A stretch of 64,000 nucleotides of DNA, from positions 744,001-808,000 of the forward strand of contig NZ_LT840186.1 of the NCBI RefSeq assembly GCF_900177485.1, given 5' to 3'. This stretch comes from Candidatus Pelagibacter sp. HIMB1321 (GTDB lineage: Bacteria > Pseudomonadota > Alphaproteobacteria > Pelagibacterales > Pelagibacteraceae). The stretch's first letter is position 1, and the number at the start of each line of letters is the position of its first letter. A model generated the notes under the pieces. The model saw nothing but the letters and a program-made list of their open reading frames with translations, made no database searches and had not been told where the DNA came from. This document shows positions 43,508-52,221 of the stretch, in pieces. The position numbers were made by a program, and so were the translations under genes.

Positions 43508-44254
43508 ATGATTATTAAATCAATTATAGTTTCTATAGCAATAATTCTAGTTTTATCCTTTGAAATTTTTTTTCCTAAAGAAAAAATTGAATTTAAAGAT
43601 AAATTTACAAGAATATTAAAAAATATTTTTTTTTGGCTGGTAAATATTGGAATTACTCCCATAATAATTTTACCAATTACAATTTATGCAACACAATTTG
43701 AAGTTCATAGTTTATTTAAGTTTGATAACTTGATTATTAGTTTTTTATTTAATCTTGTAATTTTAGATATTTTTTTATACTGGTGGCATAGATTAAATCA
43801 TGAAGTTTCTTTTTTATGGAGATTTCATCATGTTCATCATCTAGATGAAACTTTAGATATCACATCTGGTGTAAGATTTCATTTTGGTGAAGTGATATTA
43901 AGTGCGATTGTAAGATCCTTCATAATTATATTGTTTAATATTTCTCTAATTAATCTCCTTTTAATTGAGGCAATAATATTAACTAGCTCAATATTTCATC
44001 ATTCAAATATTGATCTTCCAAAAAAATTTGAAAAATACCTATCTTATATAATTGTAACTCCCTGTATTCATTGGGTTCATCATCACAAACGCCAGAGTGA
44101 GACTGATGCAAATTACTCAACTATATTTAGTTGGTGGGATAAAATTTTTAATTCAAAATCTAAGTTCATAAGAAAAGTTGGGATGTCAATTGGTGTCGAA
44201 GGAGATAGAGAGCAGAATCTATTAAATTTAATTTTAAGACCAATTAAAAAATAG
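43508..44254 (+). CDS. Sterol desaturase / fatty acid hydroxylase family membrane protein
   Basis: 248 aa di-iron membrane oxygenase, a second copy of the family after 22500. Three His boxes are clear: WWHRLNHE, FHHVHHLDE and WVHHHKRQSETD, with SSIFHHSN adding a fourth. About five helices precede and separate them. Substrate is not readable; bacterial relatives act on acyl lipids, hopanoids or carotenoids. Convergent with the glycosyltransferase fusion (1-bp gap). Confidence 0.82.
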   Translation: MIIKSIIVSIAIILVLSFEIFFPKEKIEFKDKFTRILKNIFFWLVNIGITPIIILPITIYATQFEVHSLFKFDNLIISFLFNLVILDIFLYWWHRLNHEVSFLWRFHHVHHLDETLDITSGVRFHFGEVILSAIVRSFIIILFNISLINLLLIEAIILTSSIFHHSNIDLPKKFEKYLSYIIVTPCIHWVHHHKRQSETDANYSTIFSWWDKIFNSKSKFIRKVGMSIGVEGDREQNLLNLILRPIKK

Positions 44255-44255
44255 A

Positions 44256-45569
44256 CTACTCACTAAATTTTTTCTGATTAGAATAAAGTAAAGTATAAAG
44301 TTTTTTTAAAGTTGGGTTATGAGAATAAACTTTTTTCTTTAAATCTTTATAAACTTTTAAAAGATCTTCTTTAACATCAATATCTTGATAAAATTTATTT
44401 TCTATTAATAACTTTGAAATATTTTTTGTTAGATCAGATAAAACAGTATTAGTTCCATATTTCACTTTATCTAAAATATCTAAAATTTTATCATCCGATG
44501 TTGCAAGTAAACAAAAACCTCCATCAAGTGTAGGATAAAAAACATTTGTAGCTGGTGAAGATTTTAAACTATCAGTAATATCTTTAGCTGATAAAAAAGG
44601 AATATCAGTTCCTACAATCACAACTTTTTTGAAATATTTAAGACTAAACTTAATTACTTCTTTCATCGAAGCTCCAAGTTCATTTTGAGATGTAAAATAT
44701 AAACCATCTGTCATTCTTGAAAATTTATATGCGTAATCTTTATTATCTTTTTCAGAAACTGAAATTTGATAGATAAACTTATTTTTCTTAATTTGTTTTA
44801 CATTCTTTGATAATAATTCAATTAAGTTTTCATTAAGTTCATTAACAAAATCATCAGATAAATCTTTCCTTAGTCGAGTTTTAGATTTTGGAGATTTTGG
44901 ATCTTTTAAAAAATGACAAATTACATATTTCTTCTTTGGCTTGTAAAATTTGAAGATCTGTAAAACTGTATCTTTAACAGTATTTAATGTTTGAAGAATA
45001 GGATCTTCTTTATATTTGATTGCTGAACTTAAAATATAATTAGAAATAATATTAACTTTTACTCCTATAGTTTTTGCTTTCCAAATAAACTCATGATCTT
45101 CACCCTTATCAATAGACTCTGTAAATTCACCAATAAAATTAAACAACTTCTTATTAATGATGAAAGATTGATCTCCAAAAGGAAGATTAAGATATTTGGT
45201 TCTTAAATTTGCTCCAACTGAGTTATATTTTAGTTTTTCATCATCAAATCTTAATAAAAACGTATTAATTTTTTGATCATCTATTTTCTCAAAATCTAAG
45301 TAATCAATTAAGGAAATATTGCTATCAAGATGAAGAAACCACAGTATCTCATTCTTAGCATTTTCAGCACCTACATTTAATGCTTTAGATCTTGTAGAGT
45401 TATGAACAGATAAAAATTGATCTACTTTATCTTCAAGTTTTTTTGCTTCATTGTTTTGATACGAAGCAGCAACAATGATTTCAAAATTTTCAAATTTTTG
45501 TTTGATTTGATCAATTAATGAAAAGTTTTGATCTTTGTGACCAATTGGAATAATTACTGAAACTTTCAT
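44256..45569 (-). CDS. Fused GT2 transferase plus DUF2064 (TIGR04283-TIGR04282-like)
   Basis: 437 aa with two GT-A domains that are usually separate adjacent genes. Residues 1 to about 200 match the rSAM/selenodomain-associated transferase 2 type: MKVSVIIPIGHKD, STRSKALNVGAENAKNEILWFLHLD, and GDQSFIINKKLF. Residues about 205-415 match the DUF2064 type: FLKDPKSPKSKTRL, ELGASMKEVIKFS, VIVGTDIPFLSAKDI and YPTLDGGFCLLA. No radical-SAM partner is next to it. Could build an arsenosugar- or glycolipid-type product, but that is speculative. It starts 2 bp after a 49-aa ORF. Confidence 0.75.
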   Translation of the reverse strand: MKVSVIIPIGHKDQNFSLIDQIKQKFENFEIIVAASYQNNEAKKLEDKVDQFLSVHNSTRSKALNVGAENAKNEILWFLHLDSNISLIDYLDFEKIDDQKINTFLLRFDDEKLKYNSVGANLRTKYLNLPFGDQSFIINKKLFNFIGEFTESIDKGEDHEFIWKAKTIGVKVNIISNYILSSAIKYKEDPILQTLNTVKDTVLQIFKFYKPKKKYVICHFLKDPKSPKSKTRLRKDLSDDFVNELNENLIELLSKNVKQIKKNKFIYQISVSEKDNKDYAYKFSRMTDGLYFTSQNELGASMKEVIKFSLKYFKKVVIVGTDIPFLSAKDITDSLKSSPATNVFYPTLDGGFCLLATSDDKILDILDKVKYGTNTVLSDLTKNISKLLIENKFYQDIDVKEDLLKVYKDLKKKVYSHNPTLKKLYTLLYSNQKKFSE

Positions 45570-45571
45570 TT

Positions 45572-45721
45572 TTACTTAAATAAATCTCTTAAAGTGCCAA
45601 TTACAACAAACCAATAAAATCGAATTTTATTAAAGATACTTTTTTTAGCTAAAGCACGTAGACGATGGTATTCCGTTATACCGCATTCTGTTTTTATGTA
45701 TCTTTCAATCTTATCAGTCAT
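45572..45721 (-). CDS. 49-aa ORF overlapping the DUF3726 stop
   Basis: ATG at 45721 sits inside the DUF3726 stop region (overlap of 8 bp), and the frame runs 49 codons (MTDKIERYIKTECGITEYHR start) to TAA 45572, 2 bp before the next gene. A basic, Arg/Lys-rich first half and a hydrophobic stretch (IRFYWFVVIGTL) near the end suggest a small membrane-associated protein. Removing one copy of the 10-bp tandem repeat at 45711-45730 would fuse it in frame to DUF3726. So it is either a translationally coupled small gene or a frameshifted C-terminus. Confidence 0.55.
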   Translation of the reverse strand: MTDKIERYIKTECGITEYHRLRALAKKSIFNKIRFYWFVVIGTLRDLFK

Positions 45722-45730
45722 TATCAGTCA
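45711..45730. repeat. 10-bp perfect tandem duplication at a stop/start junction
   Basis: TTATCAGTCA occurs twice in a row (45711-45720 and 45721-45730). On the minus strand it creates both the TGA ending the DUF3726 gene and the ATG of the 49-aa ORF. Because 10 is not a multiple of three, gain or loss of one copy switches the reading frame. Confidence 0.9.
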
Positions 45731-46325
45731 AACCAGCACCTGCAGCACCTTCTTTTAAACTGTCTGTTTCTTCAACAAATGTTTCTTCGGATAGTTTGTA
45801 CAAGCTTTTCCATTCTTCATCTGAAAAACTATCTTCATTTTCTAAAATTCTAACTTCGACATTTTCAGCAAGTAAAGGACAATTTTTATTTAATATATTA
45901 GATGAAATATTGACGTTAAGATTTAATAAAAATTCAATATTGTTAAATTTAATAAATACTCTTTTTCCTATTATTTCAGAACTTCTACTCAAAAAAGGTA
46001 TCATCAATAAAGGAAAAGCTACTTTATTAAAAATAATAATTTTAAACTTCTCAATACTTTTAATCTGATCAAGAAAACTAATTCCTAGTATTATTGGACA
46101 ATAGGGATTTTTTTCAGAAGTGTTTTTTTGATTTATTAAACTTAAATTTTCATATTTTTGATTTGGCTTTGTTTGATAATATTGATTTAAAATCTTAACA
46201 CCTTGAAGACCAAATAATTCTAAAAGCCTAATACTTTTTCCTATTTCCTCTGACACACCCCAGGAAAATCCAGCTGCTCTACTCGCACGTTTTGAAGTAG
46301 TATCAATTTCACTTAATGATTTCAT
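45714..46325 (-). CDS. DUF3726-family protein
   Basis: 203 aa when started at ATG 46325, which begins at the family motif MKSLSEIDTTSKRASRAAG; the open frame extends upstream into the preceding gene. FSWGVSEEIGKSIRLLE completes the N-terminal signature. The function of DUF3726 is unknown. The protein ends GAAGAGLTDND just before the 10-bp duplication. Third gene of the operon dipeptidase - 551-aa protein - DUF3726 - 49-aa ORF, spaced 7 bp from its upstream neighbour, so it presumably acts with them. Confidence 0.72.
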   Translation of the reverse strand: MKSLSEIDTTSKRASRAAGFSWGVSEEIGKSIRLLELFGLQGVKILNQYYQTKPNQKYENLSLINQKNTSEKNPYCPIILGISFLDQIKSIEKFKIIIFNKVAFPLLMIPFLSRSSEIIGKRVFIKFNNIEFLLNLNVNISSNILNKNCPLLAENVEVRILENEDSFSDEEWKSLYKLSEETFVEETDSLKEGAAGAGLTDND

Positions 46326-46332
46326 TGAAGTC

Positions 46333-47988
46333 TTAAGAATTATAAACCCATTGCTGATCAAAATTTTTAAGATCAGTTGGGAGCGGTGCACCCTGAAACA
46401 TACATATTCTTAACCATTTGTCAGATCGTGGATCAAATTTAAGAGCACCAAAAAAGGAAAGCTTCAATCTTAGCATGTCAATTGGTATTACTTCTTTCCC
46501 AATAGTATTGTCTTGTATTTCTGAATATGGAAACTTTTCAATTATAAACGCTCGTCTAACGACATGTCGTAAATCAGAATTTTCAATTAAAAATTTATCA
46601 ATTGTTAAACTGTTTTTAGAAATAAGCAATACTTCATGAAGCTTTTTGATGTCTCTTGCGATTGCAAGAGGTTGTTCTAATTCAGACCCATTTTCTTCAA
46701 ATCTATCAGCATATCTTGGCTCCTCTTTATTTTTAGATATAAACCAAAAATTTTTTTGGTTTTCTTGTTTTTCAAAATTTATTTTTAGAATGTCAGGATA
46801 TCTATTTTCAATTATATTTCTTAAATCTTCTACTGTTCGATGAGTAGGAATTGTAAAATACTGATCCTCATCAGAGCTCATTTTGCTAATTAAAGGTTTT
46901 ATAATTCTATCAAATGGTTCAAGCATCATTGAAACTACATACTCAATGCATTCTTCGCATGCATTTTGCTCTAACCATAAATATATTTCATTAAAAGGAT
47001 AATCGATTTCAAAATTAAATTCTTTTTCTATAAAGTTTAAAAATTTTTGAACATTTTTTAAAAGAGAGTTAATTTTTTTTTGTTGGTATTCACTGTCTGT
47101 ATTCCAGCTTGTAATATTTTTTATTGAGCTAATTAAGCTTTCTTTGAAAATTTTAATTTCTTGATTACTGGCTTCTTTGATTTCACGTATTTCTTTTAAA
47201 GCAATTTCCCTACTCATAATCCAATTATTTAAAAGTGTTGGATGATTGACTATAAATGGTGCCATACCAAGTCCTGTAGAATTACCAATTCCTAAATTCT
47301 TGCAAATATTTTTATCAAGTTTCACAGCTGTTTTAGGATTTTTAAATTTTGCAACGTGATTTACTTGATCAAAAGTGAATTGTCTAACAAGGTAAACTAA
47401 CATCATTTCTAGTCTAAAAGGACCATTGATCTCTTCTCTATTTTTTAATCTAATTCTATCTGCAAGACCAAATTTTCCAGAACCGTAAACAGCAGTTGTT
47501 CTATAGAGATATCCAACTTTAGTTAGTAGGTCTAAGTCGGGCTGCTGACCTTTACTTAAACTATCAACTACATGATTAAATACTCGAACTGACTTATTGG
47601 CCCTAGATAAAGTCAATTCTTTATATGATAGTCTTCCAACTTCTTGTTTTGGAACTTCATTTTTTAATCTTTCAATATCTTCTTTAGATGGTATTCCATC
47701 ATGAAGTGTAAAAGCAGCATCCCATTTGGTTGCAATTACTCGATCAGATCTTTCGTTATCACTAATTTTATTAGCAAAACAAACTAATGAATAAACTCTC
47801 TGTTTTTTTTTAAATGAATAAATAGCCGTTCCAAAACCTTCTTCATCTAAATTAAATAGATCATTTTTATATTCCCAATCTTTAAATTCATCTAAAAAAC
47901 TTCTTAAAAAAGATAATCTTGATTGATGAAAAGATCCTAGTCTAGATAATTTCATTATTACATTTGGATCTCTTAATTGAACTAGCAT
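46333..47988 (-). CDS. Unrecognised 551-aa conserved-looking cytoplasmic protein
   Basis: No family recognised. 551 residues with no signal peptide and no membrane helix; mixed alpha/beta N-terminal half (FGTAIYSFKKKQRVYSLVCF, then KWDAAFTLHDG), followed by an Arg-rich section (YKELTLSRANKSVRVFNHVVDSLSKG) and a helical C-terminal half. A Cys-x2-Cys in NACEECIEYVVS may bind metal. The C-terminus ends FQGAPLPTDLKNFDQQW. It begins immediately after the M19-like gene stop and is 7 bp upstream of DUF3726, so it is the largest part of a four-gene unit of unknown chemistry. Confidence 0.75.
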   Translation of the reverse strand: MLVQLRDPNVIMKLSRLGSFHQSRLSFLRSFLDEFKDWEYKNDLFNLDEEGFGTAIYSFKKKQRVYSLVCFANKISDNERSDRVIATKWDAAFTLHDGIPSKEDIERLKNEVPKQEVGRLSYKELTLSRANKSVRVFNHVVDSLSKGQQPDLDLLTKVGYLYRTTAVYGSGKFGLADRIRLKNREEINGPFRLEMMLVYLVRQFTFDQVNHVAKFKNPKTAVKLDKNICKNLGIGNSTGLGMAPFIVNHPTLLNNWIMSREIALKEIREIKEASNQEIKIFKESLISSIKNITSWNTDSEYQQKKINSLLKNVQKFLNFIEKEFNFEIDYPFNEIYLWLEQNACEECIEYVVSMMLEPFDRIIKPLISKMSSDEDQYFTIPTHRTVEDLRNIIENRYPDILKINFEKQENQKNFWFISKNKEEPRYADRFEENGSELEQPLAIARDIKKLHEVLLISKNSLTIDKFLIENSDLRHVVRRAFIIEKFPYSEIQDNTIGKEVIPIDMLRLKLSFFGALKFDPRSDKWLRICMFQGAPLPTDLKNFDQQWVYNS

Positions 47989-48954
47989 TTAAATATTTTT
48001 ATAAAAATTAAACCAATTATTGCCAAGTATACCATCGGTCTCATCCTGTGAAAAACCAACTTTCAATAATCCACTTTCTAAGTTTTCAAAGCCCCTTGCA
48101 TCTTCAAACCAATCTGGTTGTTTTGGGAAGCCAGGTTTGTTCTTTGATCCTTCCCCGTAATTTTTACTTTTAGACCAAGTTCCATTTCTCATCCACTCAA
48201 CAACACTATCTGGTTGATCTAAACAAAGATCAGATCCTATTCCAATATTTTTTGCACCCATCATTTCCGCAGTTTTTGCAGTCATCTCACAAAAGCTCTG
48301 TATCTCACAATTAGTATTATTTTTTAAATGATGCGGATAGAGAGAAAGACCCAACATGCCACCACTCTCTCCTAAAGTCTTAAGCAAATCACTTGATTTA
48401 TTTCTTTTAGCTGGATGCCAAAAAGCTGGATTTGCGTGGGTAATTGCTATGGGTTTTTCACTATTTTCGATTGCATCAAAGGTACTTTTTTCAGCTGAAT
48501 GAGACATGTCCACAACAATTCCAACTCTATTCATTTCTTTAATTGCCTCTCTTCCAAAATTTGTAACACCACTATCAATTTTTTCATAACATCCTGTTGC
48601 TAGCAAAGATTGGTTATTATATGTGAGTTGCATAAATCTACATCCAAGATCGTGAACCTTTTCTATTAATTTGATATCGTCTTCTATTGGTGAACAGTTT
48701 TGAAAACCAAAAAAAATAGCGGTTTTATTTTCATCATGTGCTTTTTCAATATCTTTAAAGCTCTTGCCTAAAAAAATTAAATCTGAATTTTGATTAAATA
48801 ATTCTTCCCATTTTTTTATTTCAATTAGTAATTCATCAAAATCTTCATGATAAACTATTGTTGCATGCACAGCGTCTAGTTTAGCTTCTCTATTAATCTC
48901 AAAAATTCTTCGAGACCAATTGCAATATTGTAGATTATCTATTCTGTAATTCAT
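47989..48954 (-). CDS. Membrane-dipeptidase (M19)-family protein with degenerate metal site
   Basis: 321 aa when started at ATG 48954; a TTG at 48978 extends the frame but is less likely. The fold is that of renal dipeptidase: MNRVGIVVDMSHSAEKS and AITHANPAFWHPAKRN give the two later zinc histidines and the RN motif, and NIGIGSDLCLDQP is the end-strand. The N-terminal HxD zinc motif is replaced (IDNLQYCNW) and the bridging Glu appears as Gln (FFGFQNCSP). The same HxD loss is seen, as I recall, in M19 relatives located in betaine-catabolism clusters of pseudomonads. A plain dipeptidase activity is doubtful. First gene of the four-gene unit. Confidence 0.75.
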   Translation of the reverse strand: MNYRIDNLQYCNWSRRIFEINREAKLDAVHATIVYHEDFDELLIEIKKWEELFNQNSDLIFLGKSFKDIEKAHDENKTAIFFGFQNCSPIEDDIKLIEKVHDLGCRFMQLTYNNQSLLATGCYEKIDSGVTNFGREAIKEMNRVGIVVDMSHSAEKSTFDAIENSEKPIAITHANPAFWHPAKRNKSSDLLKTLGESGGMLGLSLYPHHLKNNTNCEIQSFCEMTAKTAEMMGAKNIGIGSDLCLDQPDSVVEWMRNGTWSKSKNYGEGSKNKPGFPKQPDWFEDARGFENLESGLLKVGFSQDETDGILGNNWFNFYKNI

Positions 48955-49050
48955 GAGTACGTGAATAAACCTTATCAATATGTATTTTCAATTTCTATTA
49001 ATTTTATTGAAATTTTAGACATATTTTGAAATAAAGATTTTTTTTAATTT

Positions 49051-49542
49051 ATGAATAAAAACAAAAATTTAAAAGTCTCAATTGTAATGGGTAGTCAATC
49101 TGATTACAAAATCATGAAATTATGTGAAAAAACTCTTAAAAATTTAGGTGTTTTGTTTGAAACAAAAATTATTTCAGCTCATAGAACACCAAAGAGAATG
49201 TATGAATACGCATCAAATGCAGAGAGGAACAACATAGGTGTTATTATAGCAGGCGCTGGAGGTTCAGCTCATTTACCAGGAATGATTGCAGCTCTAACAT
49301 CTTTGCCAGTTTTAGGTGTGCCTGTTGAAAGTAAAAAATTAAAAGGCCTCGATAGTTTGCTTTCAATTGCTCAAATGCCAAAAGGGATTCCTGTTGGAAC
49401 TCTTGCAATTGGTGAAGATGGTGCAATCAATGCTGCTTTACTCGCTGCATCAATTTTAGCTAACAGTAATAATAAAATAAAAAATAAACTTAAAAGCTGG
49501 AGATTATCTCAAACAAAATCAGTCAAAAAAATTCCTAAATAA
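49051..49542 (+). CDS. purE: N5-carboxyaminoimidazole ribonucleotide mutase PurE
   Basis: Class I PurE (163 aa), which rearranges N5-CAIR to CAIR in de novo purine synthesis. Signatures: [25 protein letters not shown] (catalytic His), [21 protein letters not shown] and GVPV. Stop and purK start share a base (TAATG at 49540-49544), implying coupling. The operon purE-purK-GNAT begins about 97 bp from the divergent M19-like gene. Confidence 0.95.
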   Translation: MNKNKNLKVSIVMGSQSDYKIMKLCEKTLKNLGVLFETKIISAHRTPKRMYEYASNAERNNIGVIIAGAGGSAHLPGMIAALTSLPVLGVPVESKKLKGLDSLLSIAQMPKGIPVGTLAIGEDGAINAALLAASILANSNNKIKNKLKSWRLSQTKSVKKIPK

Positions 49543-50588
49543 TGTCAAATATTAAACTTGGGATTATTGGTGGTGGGCAATTAGGTAGCATGCTTTGTCA
49601 GGCAGCAAAAAAATTAAATATTGAAACTGTGATCTATTCTGATGATGCTGAGGCCCCAGCTCAAAATTTTAGTGATGAGTTTATTTGTGCAAAATATAAT
49701 GATAACGAGAAAATTAATGAGTTTGCAAAAAAAGTTAATGTAATTACTTATGAATTTGAAAATATTCCCTACGAAACATTAAATGAACTTAACAAATTAA
49801 AACCTGTATCTCCTAAGCCATCTGTTAATCGTTTAATTCAACATAGATTAGCTGAAAAAGATTTTGTAAATAAATTGAATATAAGAACAACAAGATATGT
49901 TCATGTGGAAAGTAAAGAAGATCTTTTACCTCTAAATGATTTTTTGCCAGGAATATTAAAGACAACAACAATGGGTTATGATGGTAAAGGACAATATCCA
50001 ATAAAAAATATAGATCAAATTGACTCATTAAATATAAATTTTGATAATGAGTATATTTTAGAAAAATTAGTAAAATTAAAAAAAGAAATTTCAGTAATAA
50101 TTACTCGATTTAATAATAACAAATATGAAATTTATGAACCCATCGAGAATACTCATGAAGATCAAATTTTAAGACGATCTAAAATTCCAGCTGAAATTAA
50201 TGAAAAAATTTTTGAACAATCCAAAGAATGGGCAATACTTATTGCTGAAGAACTAAAATATGTAGGAACACTTTGTGTAGAATTTTTTATTGATCGAAAT
50301 GATAATTTATACGTTAATGAAATTGCTCCAAGAGTTCATAACTCTGGCCACTTAACAATTAATGCCTTTAATGTCAGTCAATTCGAAAATCATGTCAGAG
50401 CAGTATGCTCACTTGAACAAATCCCATTAAAAAAAATTTCGAATGCAGAAATGATTAACCTTATTGGAGATCAAATTGCTCCATATCGAAACAATCCAAA
50501 AATTAGCGATAATCAATTTCTTTTTGACTATCTAAAAAAAGATATTAAAGAGAAAAGAAAAATGGGACATTTAACAACCTTAAAATAA
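49542..50588 (+). CDS. purK: N5-carboxyaminoimidazole ribonucleotide synthetase PurK
   Basis: ATP-grasp enzyme (348 aa) that carboxylates AIR with bicarbonate to N5-CAIR for PurE. N-terminal IGIIGGGQLGSMLCQAAKKL, ATP-binding LKTTTMGYDGKGQYPI, and the metal/ATP end EIAPRVHNSGHLTIN are intact. Overlaps purE by 1 bp and is followed immediately by a GNAT gene (50589), so the three are co-transcribed. Confidence 0.95.
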   Translation: MSNIKLGIIGGGQLGSMLCQAAKKLNIETVIYSDDAEAPAQNFSDEFICAKYNDNEKINEFAKKVNVITYEFENIPYETLNELNKLKPVSPKPSVNRLIQHRLAEKDFVNKLNIRTTRYVHVESKEDLLPLNDFLPGILKTTTMGYDGKGQYPIKNIDQIDSLNINFDNEYILEKLVKLKKEISVIITRFNNNKYEIYEPIENTHEDQILRRSKIPAEINEKIFEQSKEWAILIAEELKYVGTLCVEFFIDRNDNLYVNEIAPRVHNSGHLTINAFNVSQFENHVRAVCSLEQIPLKKISNAEMINLIGDQIAPYRNNPKISDNQFLFDYLKKDIKEKRKMGHLTTLK

Positions 50589-51056
50589 ATGCTTAAATCT
50601 ATTGAGGGTAACTTCGATCATCCTGAAGTTAATCAACTTTTAAAAAATCACTTTATTGAATTACGGGGGGCTTCACCAGAGGGAAGTGCCCATGTTTTAG
50701 ATATTCCTGGACTAAAAGTTTCTTCAATAAAATTTTGGAGTTTATGGGAAGAAGATCAATTAATGGGATGTGGAGCTTTAAAATTTTTAGAAAAAGATCA
50801 TGGTGAATTTAAATCAATTAGAGTACATGATAAATTTAGAGGTAAAGGTAATGGAGATAAAGTAATTAAACACCTTATTGATGAAGCAAAAAAACTCAAA
50901 ATTAAAAGATTAAGTATAGAAACTGGAGCAGGAAAATTTTTTGCTCCAGCAAGAAAATTATTTGATAATTTTGGATTTGAACCCTGTCCACCATTCGCTC
51001 ATTACAAAGAAGATGTGAATTCGCTTTATTTAACTAAACTTCTAGATAACAGCTAA
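50589..51056 (+). CDS. GNAT acetyltransferase
   Basis: 155 aa, YsnE/Eis-type small GNAT. The acetyl-CoA loop is RVHDKFRGKGNGDKVIKHL (R/Q-x-x-G-x-G/A motif), with KRLSIETGAGKFFAPARKLFDNFGF following as the usual C-terminal strand and helix. Substrate unknown. It starts with no gap after purK and could share its transcript, though no functional link is evident. Confidence 0.85.
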   Translation: MLKSIEGNFDHPEVNQLLKNHFIELRGASPEGSAHVLDIPGLKVSSIKFWSLWEEDQLMGCGALKFLEKDHGEFKSIRVHDKFRGKGNGDKVIKHLIDEAKKLKIKRLSIETGAGKFFAPARKLFDNFGFEPCPPFAHYKEDVNSLYLTKLLDNS

Positions 51057-51171
51057 GTTTATTAAGAATAGATAATCTATTTTGTTGACAAAACTACTTA
51101 TTTTCTAAACAAAGCGGATATTACTTAATTATAAGTAGTAAATTAATACAACAAAAAGTAAGAAGAAAAAT

Positions 51172-51378
51172 ATGAGTCTACAAGGAAAAGTAAAATGGTT
51201 CAATCCAACCAAAGGTTTTGGTTTTATTGAAAGAGAAGATAAAGAAAAAGATGTGTTCGTACATGTTTCAGCTGTAAGAGATGCTGGTATGAACGGTTTA
51301 GATGAGGGTCAAGCTTTGACTTTCGATGTTGAAGATGGTCCTAAAGGTCCTTCAGCAGTTAACTTAAAAACTGCATAA
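51172..51378 (+). CDS. cspA: Cold-shock protein, CspA family
   Basis: 68-aa single cold-shock domain, a nucleic-acid chaperone. RNP1 KGFGFIE and RNP2 VFVHVSA are both present, and the start [12 protein letters not shown] is normal. Upstream a TTGACA hexamer at 51085-51090 could be the -35 of its promoter; no clear -10 at standard spacing is seen. Codon use is GC-richer than neighbours, as expected for an abundant protein. A large inverted repeat follows the gene (51398-51446). Confidence 0.95.
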   Translation: MSLQGKVKWFNPTKGFGFIEREDKEKDVFVHVSAVRDAGMNGLDEGQALTFDVEDGPKGPSAVNLKTA

Positions 51379-51397
51379 TTTTCATTATATCATTTAT

Positions 51398-51446
51398 TGG
51401 CTATAATTAATTTAATAAAAATATAATTTTATATTTTTTATAGCCA
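51398..51446. terminator. Inverted repeat downstream of cspA
   Basis: TGGCTATA (51398-51405) and its complement TATAGCCA (51439-51446) flank a segment containing a second self-complementary stretch, AAAATATAATTTTATATTTT. The result is a long AT-rich hairpin between two convergent genes (cspA and the alpha/beta hydrolase), a likely two-way terminator or RNA stabiliser. No T-run as clear as at 40863. Confidence 0.55.
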
Positions 51447-51451
51447 GTAAA

Positions 51452-52207
51452 TTACTTTAAAAAATTTAAAACTAAATTATTAAACTCATCAATCTTTTCA
51501 AGATGAGCGTTGTGTGAACAACATTTTATTATCTCTAATTTACTATTTGGAATATTTTCATTTAAAGTTTTTACCTGTTCATAATTATAGGCTTTATCAA
51601 GATCACCCCAAATAATGAGGGTATCTTGATGAATATTTCTTAAATTATCTATCCCTCTCCAATTTTTCATTGCTACTAATCCACTATCACCAGTTTTTTG
51701 ATTTATATTTTGATAGGCTTCTTCACATAAATAAAAATTTTTTGCTTTATCTCCATCAACAAACCAAGTTTTGGCTATTCTATTTGCTGTTAACTTAACT
51801 CCATCTTTTTTTAATCTTTCTCTGGAAACATCAATAGGCTCAAACCTTCCTGGGATATCTCCAATTGAACCAGTTCCAAATAAAATTAATTTGTTAACAA
51901 TATTAGGGGCTAATTTTATAATCTCTTGAACAATCATGCCTCCCATAGAATGTCCCATCAAATGAAATTTATCAATATTTTGCTTTTTGATAATTTGAAT
52001 GACAGTGTTTGCCATATCTTGAATCTTATCAAATGATTTTAATTTATAGCTTTCGCCATATCCTGGCAAAGATGGAGCAATAACTTTAAATTTTTTGCTA
52101 AAAATTTTTTTTTGATGGCACCACATATTTGATGAACCAAAATAACCATGTACTAAAACTAAGGGATAGCCATCTCCTACAATATCTGTATAAATATTTT
52201 CCAACAC
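51452..52207 (-). CDS. Alpha/beta hydrolase
   Basis: 251 aa hydrolase fold. Oxyanion HG motif LVHGYFGSSNMW, nucleophile elbow GHSMGG (Ser87), acid IIWGDLDKAYN and catalytic His in SHNAHLEK are visible. No signal peptide. Substrate is not determinable; relatives include BioH-, PcaD- and MhpC-like enzymes. Only 14 bp separate its start from the divergent cupin gene, leaving almost no room for two promoters. Confidence 0.82.
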   Translation of the reverse strand: MLENIYTDIVGDGYPLVLVHGYFGSSNMWCHQKKIFSKKFKVIAPSLPGYGESYKLKSFDKIQDMANTVIQIIKKQNIDKFHLMGHSMGGMIVQEIIKLAPNIVNKLILFGTGSIGDIPGRFEPIDVSRERLKKDGVKLTANRIAKTWFVDGDKAKNFYLCEEAYQNINQKTGDSGLVAMKNWRGIDNLRNIHQDTLIIWGDLDKAYNYEQVKTLNENIPNSKLEIIKCCSHNAHLEKIDEFNNLVLNFLK

Positions 52208-52221
52208 ACATTAATTATTAA

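Noticed and set aside
43429-43662. 77-codon minus-strand ORF between the ABC exporter and the hydroxylase
   Set aside because: Overlaps the start of the hydroxylase on the other strand; no family sense and no ribosome site.
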